Source of the DNA: Sulfuritalea sp.
GTDB lineage: Bacteria; Pseudomonadota; Gammaproteobacteria; Burkholderiales; Rhodocyclaceae
Direction of reading: 5' to 3'
Assembly (NCBI GenBank): GCA_016708585.1
Contig: JADJFK010000016.1
Span: forward strand, 1-64,000
Length of the DNA: 64,000 nt
In this document: positions 59,960-64,000 of the stretch, one piece after another
Numbering within the stretch: the stretch's first letter is position 1
Layout: each line of letters opens with the position of its first letter
Position numbers and translations under genes: made by a program
The notes under the pieces: model-generated
What the model saw: the letters and a program-made list of their open reading frames with translations, nothing else
Told to the model about the DNA's origin: nothing
Databases searched by the model: none

Positions 59960-60958
59960 ATGGCTATCAAAGTCGGTATCAACGGTTTCGGCCGCATCGG
60001 CCGCATGGTGTTCCGCGCTATCGCCAAGGACTTTCCGAGCATCGAGGTGGTTGGCATCAACGACCTCCTGGCCCCCGACTACCTGGCCTACATGCTCAAG
60101 TACGATTCGGTCCATGGCAACTTCAAGGGCGACATTGCCGTCGAAGGCAATAACCTGGTGGTCAATGGCAAGAAGATCCGGCTGACGGCCGTCAAGGATC
60201 CCGCCGAACTGAAGTGGAACGAAATCGGCGCCGACCTGGTGATCGATTGCACCGGCCTCTTCCTGACCAAGGAGGCTTGCGAGAAGCACCTTGCCGCCGG
60301 TGCCAAGAAGGTGGTGCAGTCGGCGCCCTCGAAGGATGACACGCCGATGTTCGTCTTCGGCGTCAACCACACCAAGTACGCCGGCGAGAAAATCGTTTCC
60401 GCCGCCTCCTGCACCACCAACTGCCTGGCCCCGGTGGCCAAGGTGCTGCACGACAACTGGGGCATCAAGCGCGGCCTGATGACCACGGTGCATGCCGCCA
60501 CGGCGACGCAGAAGACCGTCGACGGCCCGTCCAACAAGGACTGGCGCGGCGGTCGCGGCATCCTCGAAAACATCATCCCGTCCTCCACCGGCGCCGCCAA
60601 GGCCGTCGGCGTGGTGATCCCGGAACTCAACAAGAAGCTGACCGGCATGTCCTTCCGCGTGCCGACCTCCGACGTGTCGGTGGTCGACCTGACGGTGGAA
60701 CTGAACAAGGAAGCCTCCTACGCCGAGATCTGCGCGGCGATGAAGGCCGCCTCGCAGGGCGCCATGAAGGGCATCCTCGGCTACACCGAAGAGAAGGTCG
60801 TCGCCACCGATTTCCGCGGCAGTCCGGCGCCCTCGACCTTCGACGCCGAAGCCGGCATCGCGCTGGACTCGACCTTCGTCAAGGTCGTCGCCTGGTACGA
60901 CAACGAGTACGGCTACACCTGCAACATGCTGCGCTTCGTCAAGCACGTGGCGGGCTGA
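59960..60958 (+). CDS. gap: Glyceraldehyde-3-phosphate dehydrogenase
   Basis: 332 residues. NAD(P)-binding VGINGFGRIGRMVFRA at the N-terminus and the catalytic SAASCTTNCLAPVAKVLHD (nucleophile Cys near 152). Conserved THD-like RVPTSDVSVVDLTVEL and WYDNEYGYTCNMLRF at the C-terminus. CTGGAGA precedes the ATG. Runs in both glycolytic and Calvin directions. Confidence 0.98.
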   Translation: MAIKVGINGFGRIGRMVFRAIAKDFPSIEVVGINDLLAPDYLAYMLKYDSVHGNFKGDIAVEGNNLVVNGKKIRLTAVKDPAELKWNEIGADLVIDCTGLFLTKEACEKHLAAGAKKVVQSAPSKDDTPMFVFGVNHTKYAGEKIVSAASCTTNCLAPVAKVLHDNWGIKRGLMTTVHAATATQKTVDGPSNKDWRGGRGILENIIPSSTGAAKAVGVVIPELNKKLTGMSFRVPTSDVSVVDLTVELNKEASYAEICAAMKAASQGAMKGILGYTEEKVVATDFRGSPAPSTFDAEAGIALDSTFVKVVAWYDNEYGYTCNMLRFVKHVAG

Positions 60959-60989
60959 GGACGGCGGACGGACGACAGGGGACAGAAAC

Positions 60990-62174
60990 ATGGCCAGTTT
61001 CAAGCGTCTTTCCGATTTCGACCTGGCAGGAAAGCGCGTCTTCATTCGCGCCGACCTCAATGTCCCGGTCAAGGATGGCAAGGTCACCTCCGATGCCCGC
61101 ATCACGGCATCGATGCCGACCATCGCGCATTGCCTGAAGGCCGGCGCCAAGGTGATGGTCACCTCGCACCTCGGTCGTCCGGAGGAGGGCGTGTTCACCG
61201 AAGAAAACTCGCTGAAGCCGGTGGCCGATGTCATGGCCCAAAAGCTTGGCAAGCCGGTGCGCGTGATCCGCGACTGGGTTGACGGCGGATTCGAAGTCGC
61301 CGCCGGCGAAGTCGTGCTGCTGGAGAACTGCCGCTTCAACAAGGGCGAAAAGAAGAACGTCGAAGCCACGGCGCGCAAGTACGCGGCGCTGTGCGACATT
61401 TTCGTCATGGATGCCTTCGGCACTGCGCATCGCGCCGAGGCTTCCACTTACGGCGTCGCCCAGTACGCTCCGGCGGCCTGTGCCGGCCTGCTGGTGGCCG
61501 AGGAACTCGAAGCCCTGACCAAGGCGCTGGCGACTCCGGCGCGGCCGATGGTGGCCATCGTCGGCGGCTCCAAGGTTTCAACCAAGCTTACCGTGCTCGA
61601 AGCCCTGTCCGAAAAGGTCGATCAGCTGGTGGTTGGTGGCGGCATCGCCAACACCTTCCTCAAGGCTTCCGGCAGGAACGTCGGCAAGTCGCTGTGCGAG
61701 GACGATCTGGTGCCGACGGCGCAGGCGCTGATGAAGAAGATGACGGCGCGCGGCGCCACCATCCCGATCGCGGTTGACGTGGTCTGCGGCAAGAAGTTCG
61801 ACGCCGCCGAGCCGGCGGTGGCCAAGGATGCGGGGGCCGTGAGCGACGATGACATGATTTTCGACATCGGCCCGAAGTCGGCGCAGGAACTGGTCGACAT
61901 CATCATGAAGGCCGGCACGGTGGTCTGGAACGGCCCGGTCGGCGTGTTCGAGTTCGACCAGTTCGGCGCCGGCACCCGGGCGATCGCCATGGCCATCGCC
62001 AATACCAGGGCCTTCACGCTGGCGGGCGGTGGCGACACCATCGCGGCGATCCAGAAGTACGACATCTACGACAAGGTGTCCTACATTTCGACCGCGGGTG
62101 GGGCCTTCCTCGAGTTTCTCGAAGGCAAGAAATTGCCGGCCGTGGAGATGCTCGAACAGCGGGCGGCTGGATGA
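60990..62174 (+). CDS. pgk: Phosphoglycerate kinase
   Basis: 394 residues. Substrate-binding RADLNVPVKDGKVTSDARI, HLGRPEEG, and VLLENCRFNKGEKKN; the C-terminal GGGDTIAAIQKY nucleotide loop. Start MASFKRLSDFDLAGKRV. Overlaps pyk by 4 bases (ATGA), so the two genes are translationally coupled. Confidence 0.98.
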   Translation: MASFKRLSDFDLAGKRVFIRADLNVPVKDGKVTSDARITASMPTIAHCLKAGAKVMVTSHLGRPEEGVFTEENSLKPVADVMAQKLGKPVRVIRDWVDGGFEVAAGEVVLLENCRFNKGEKKNVEATARKYAALCDIFVMDAFGTAHRAEASTYGVAQYAPAACAGLLVAEELEALTKALATPARPMVAIVGGSKVSTKLTVLEALSEKVDQLVVGGGIANTFLKASGRNVGKSLCEDDLVPTAQALMKKMTARGATIPIAVDVVCGKKFDAAEPAVAKDAGAVSDDDMIFDIGPKSAQELVDIIMKAGTVVWNGPVGVFEFDQFGAGTRAIAMAIANTRAFTLAGGGDTIAAIQKYDIYDKVSYISTAGGAFLEFLEGKKLPAVEMLEQRAAG

Positions 62175-63619
62175 CGGTTTCGCTCCAGCGCTCGACCAAG
62201 ATCGTCGCCACGCTGGGTCCCGCGTCCGGCAACCCCGAGCGCATGCGGGAACTGGTCGCCGCCGGGGTGGATGTGGTCCGCATCAACTTTTCCCACGGCA
62301 CGGCCGATGATCATCGTCAGCGCGTGGACGCGCTGCGTGCCGCGGCGCACGCCGCCGGGCGAACCGTGGGCGTGATGGCGGACTTGCAGGGCCCCAAGAT
62401 CCGCATCGGCAAGTTTGCGTCCGGTCCGGTCCGGATCAAGGCCGATCAGGAGTTCGTTCTGGACGCTTCCTGCACCCTCGGTGACAACGGGCGGGTGGGG
62501 CTCGATTATCCCGACCTGGTCAAGGACGTGCAGGCCGGCGACGTGCTGCTGCTCGACGACGGGCGCACGGTATTCGACGTGTTGCGGATCCAGGGCACGG
62601 AGATCCTGTGTCGCAACCGCCACGACGGCGAATTGTCGAACAACAAGGGCATCAACAAGCAGGGCGGCGGCCTCACGGCGCCGGCGCTGACCGCCAAGGA
62701 CATGGAGGACATCCGCACCGCGGCCAGCCTCGGCATCGACTATGTGGCGGTGTCCTTCCCCAAGTCGGGCGACGACATGCGCCTGGCGCGGGCCTTGCTG
62801 CAGGCGGCGGGCTCGAACGCGCTGCTGGTGGCCAAGATCGAGCGCGTCGAGGCGATCGAGAACCTCAACAACATCCTCGAGGCCACCGACGGCGTCATGG
62901 TGGCGCGCGGCGACCTGGCGGTGGAGGTCGGCGATGCGGCGGTGCCCGCACTGCAAAAGCGCATCATCCGCACCGCGCGCGACTTCAACAAGTTTTCGAT
63001 CACCGCGACGCAGATGATGGAATCGATGATCCACAGCCCGGTGCCTACCCGCGCCGAGGTGTCGGATGTGGCCAATGCCGTGCTCGACGGCACCGATGCC
63101 GTGATGCTCTCTGCGGAGACGGCGACCGGCGATTACCCGATACAGTCGGTGGAAGCCATGGTGCGCATCTGCGTCGAAGCGGAGAAATCATCCGATTTCC
63201 CGCTCGACACGCATTTCCTCAATCGCGTGTTCACCCGCATCGACCAGTCGATCGCCATGGCCGCGCTGTTCGCCGCGCATCACCTGAAGGTCAAGGCGAT
63301 CGCCTCGCTGACCGAGTCGGGGTCGACCGCATTGTGGATGTCCCGGGTCAATACCGGCATACCGATCTACGCCCTGACCCAGGAAGTGCGGACGCGTTAC
63401 AAGGTGAGTATTTTCAAGGGGGTGTTCCCCCTCATGTTGCCGCAAAGCGGCCACGATCGGGATCGGATACTCTTTGATGCCGAGGAAGCGCTGATTGCCG
63501 CCGGTGCCGTGGCGATCGGCGACCTGATCGTGCTGACCATCGGCGAGCCCATCGGCAAGTCGGGCGGCACCAACACCATGAAGATCGTCAAGGTGGGCGA
63601 ACACCGTTCCAATCATTAA
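62171..63619 (+). CDS. pyk: Pyruvate kinase
   Basis: Converts phosphoenolpyruvate and ADP to pyruvate and ATP. 482 residues. N-terminal STKIVATLGPASGNPERMRELVAAGVDVVRINFSHG, the active-site block NALLVAKIERVEAIENLNNIL and MVARGDLAVEVG, and TATQMMESMIHSPVPTRAEVSDVANAVLDGTDAVMLSAETATGDYP. Full length. An outlet of the Calvin cycle toward pyruvate dehydrogenase. Confidence 0.97.
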   Translation: MTVSLQRSTKIVATLGPASGNPERMRELVAAGVDVVRINFSHGTADDHRQRVDALRAAAHAAGRTVGVMADLQGPKIRIGKFASGPVRIKADQEFVLDASCTLGDNGRVGLDYPDLVKDVQAGDVLLLDDGRTVFDVLRIQGTEILCRNRHDGELSNNKGINKQGGGLTAPALTAKDMEDIRTAASLGIDYVAVSFPKSGDDMRLARALLQAAGSNALLVAKIERVEAIENLNNILEATDGVMVARGDLAVEVGDAAVPALQKRIIRTARDFNKFSITATQMMESMIHSPVPTRAEVSDVANAVLDGTDAVMLSAETATGDYPIQSVEAMVRICVEAEKSSDFPLDTHFLNRVFTRIDQSIAMAALFAAHHLKVKAIASLTESGSTALWMSRVNTGIPIYALTQEVRTRYKVSIFKGVFPLMLPQSGHDRDRILFDAEEALIAAGAVAIGDLIVLTIGEPIGKSGGTNTMKIVKVGEHRSNH

Positions 63620-63666
63620 ACCCAGCAAACCAGTCACAGCGAATCCATTTTTTCCAGGAGATTGCC

Positions 63667-64000
63667 ATGCCCCTCGTATCCATGCGCCAACTGCTCGACC
63701 ATGCCGCCGAAAACGGCTACGGCCTGCCGGCGTTCAACGTCAACAACCTGGAACAGATCCAGGCCATCATGGAAGCCGCCCAGGAAACCAACAGCCCGGT
63801 GATCATGCAGGGCTCGGCCGGCGCCCGCAAATATGCCGGCGAACCCTACCTGCGCCACCTGATCGAGGCGGCGATCGAGACCCACCCCGACATCCCGATC
63901 GTGATGCACCAGGACCACGGCGCCAGCCCGTCGATCTGCATCCAGTCGATGCGCTCGGGCTTTTCCAGCGTGATGATGGACGGCTCGCTGCTGGAAGATG
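63667..64000 (+). CDS. fba: Fructose-bisphosphate aldolase class II (truncated by window edge)
   Basis: Zinc-dependent aldolase. Only the first 111 residues are present, open to base 64000. MPLVSMRQLLDHAAENGYGLPAFNVNNLEQIQAIMEAA and the zinc-site MHQDHGASPS are diagnostic. CAGGAG lies about 7 bases before the ATG. Last of the pgk-pyk-fba series. Confidence 0.97.
   Translation, partial: MPLVSMRQLLDHAAENGYGLPAFNVNNLEQIQAIMEAAQETNSPVIMQGSAGARKYAGEPYLRHLIEAAIETHPDIPIVMHQDHGASPSICIQSMRSGFSSVMMDGSLLED

Noticed and set aside
1..64000. CRISPR arrays, tRNA or rRNA genes, prophage or IS transposase genes
   Set aside because: I looked for regularly spaced direct repeats, cloverleaf-type sequence and transposase-like proteins and saw none; the dispersed repeat is not regularly spaced.

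Overview
The window is a high-GC, gene-dense, tRNA-free chromosomal segment, almost certainly from a betaproteobacterium. The evidence is a proteasome homologue of the BPH type, the glyA-nrdR-ribD order, an aceE-aceF-lpd operon and beta-type ribosomal protein sequences. Form II RuBisCO, CbbR, CbbQ/CbbO, phosphoribulokinase and assimilatory sulfate reduction point to a facultative autotroph of the Sulfuritalea/Sterolibacterium/Thiobacillus kind. That lineage call is inference from gene content only.

Layout. 1-3.7 kb: end of the spc/alpha ribosomal operon (secY, infA, rpmJ, rpsM, rpsK, rpsD, rpoA, rplQ). 3.7-10.8 kb: a cysteine operon on the minus strand (TSUP permease, cysI, DUF934 gene, cysH, cysD, cysN), divergent from cysB. 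10.9-15.9 kb: housekeeping genes (TIGR02647 protein, darP/yjgA, pmbA, a spermidine-synthase-like membrane protein, a methyltransferase). 16-20.6 kb: a TRAP transporter (P, M, Q) divergent from a FadR-type regulator with two matching dyad operators. 20.6-25.8 kb: a phosphatase, glyA, nrdR, ribD, a membrane protein, a MoeB/ThiF-like enzyme and a small conserved gene. 25.8-28.6 kb: ctpA and envC. 28.8-31.8 kb: arsR-type regulator, rhodanese, grxC, secB, SH3 protein, gpsA. 31.8-35.2 kb: trmL, comF, bioB, bioC and a 53-aa gene. 35.4-43 kb: aceE-aceF-bph-lpd, then rpiA. 43-49 kb: phoU, yggX, argA, a double-domain PPK2, rsmE, a thioredoxin-like protein and a duplicated-motif secreted protein. 49-64 kb: the Calvin-Benson module (cbbR divergent from cbbY-cbbM-cbbQ-cbbO, then fbp, prk, tkt, gap, pgk, pyk, fba).

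The carbon genes fit together. Prk and RuBisCO fix CO2, gap/pgk/fba/fbp/tkt/rpiA regenerate ribulose bisphosphate, cbbY clears a misfire product, cbbQO activates RuBisCO, and pyk and pyruvate dehydrogenase drain carbon to acetyl-CoA. Three promoters in this module (cbbY, cbbM, fbp) share an identical dyad plus half-site architecture that I propose is the CbbR operator.

The most unusual feature is a dispersed short repeat with core GTCGGCGCYGGCGATACGGC. It occurs at least a dozen times, in both orientations, between genes and inside coding sequences in several reading frames. A longer palindromic form sits in cysN and trmL. It behaves like the protein-coding palindromic elements known from Rickettsia, but I know of no description of this family.

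A caution about sequence quality: at least six genes (cysI, dctP, dctM, moeB-like, aceF, lpd) carry an apparent single-base insertion that breaks the frame. infA has three compensating indels, rpsM lacks its middle, and a poly-G tract separates bioB from bioC. These look more like assembly or base-calling problems than biology, but only reads can decide.
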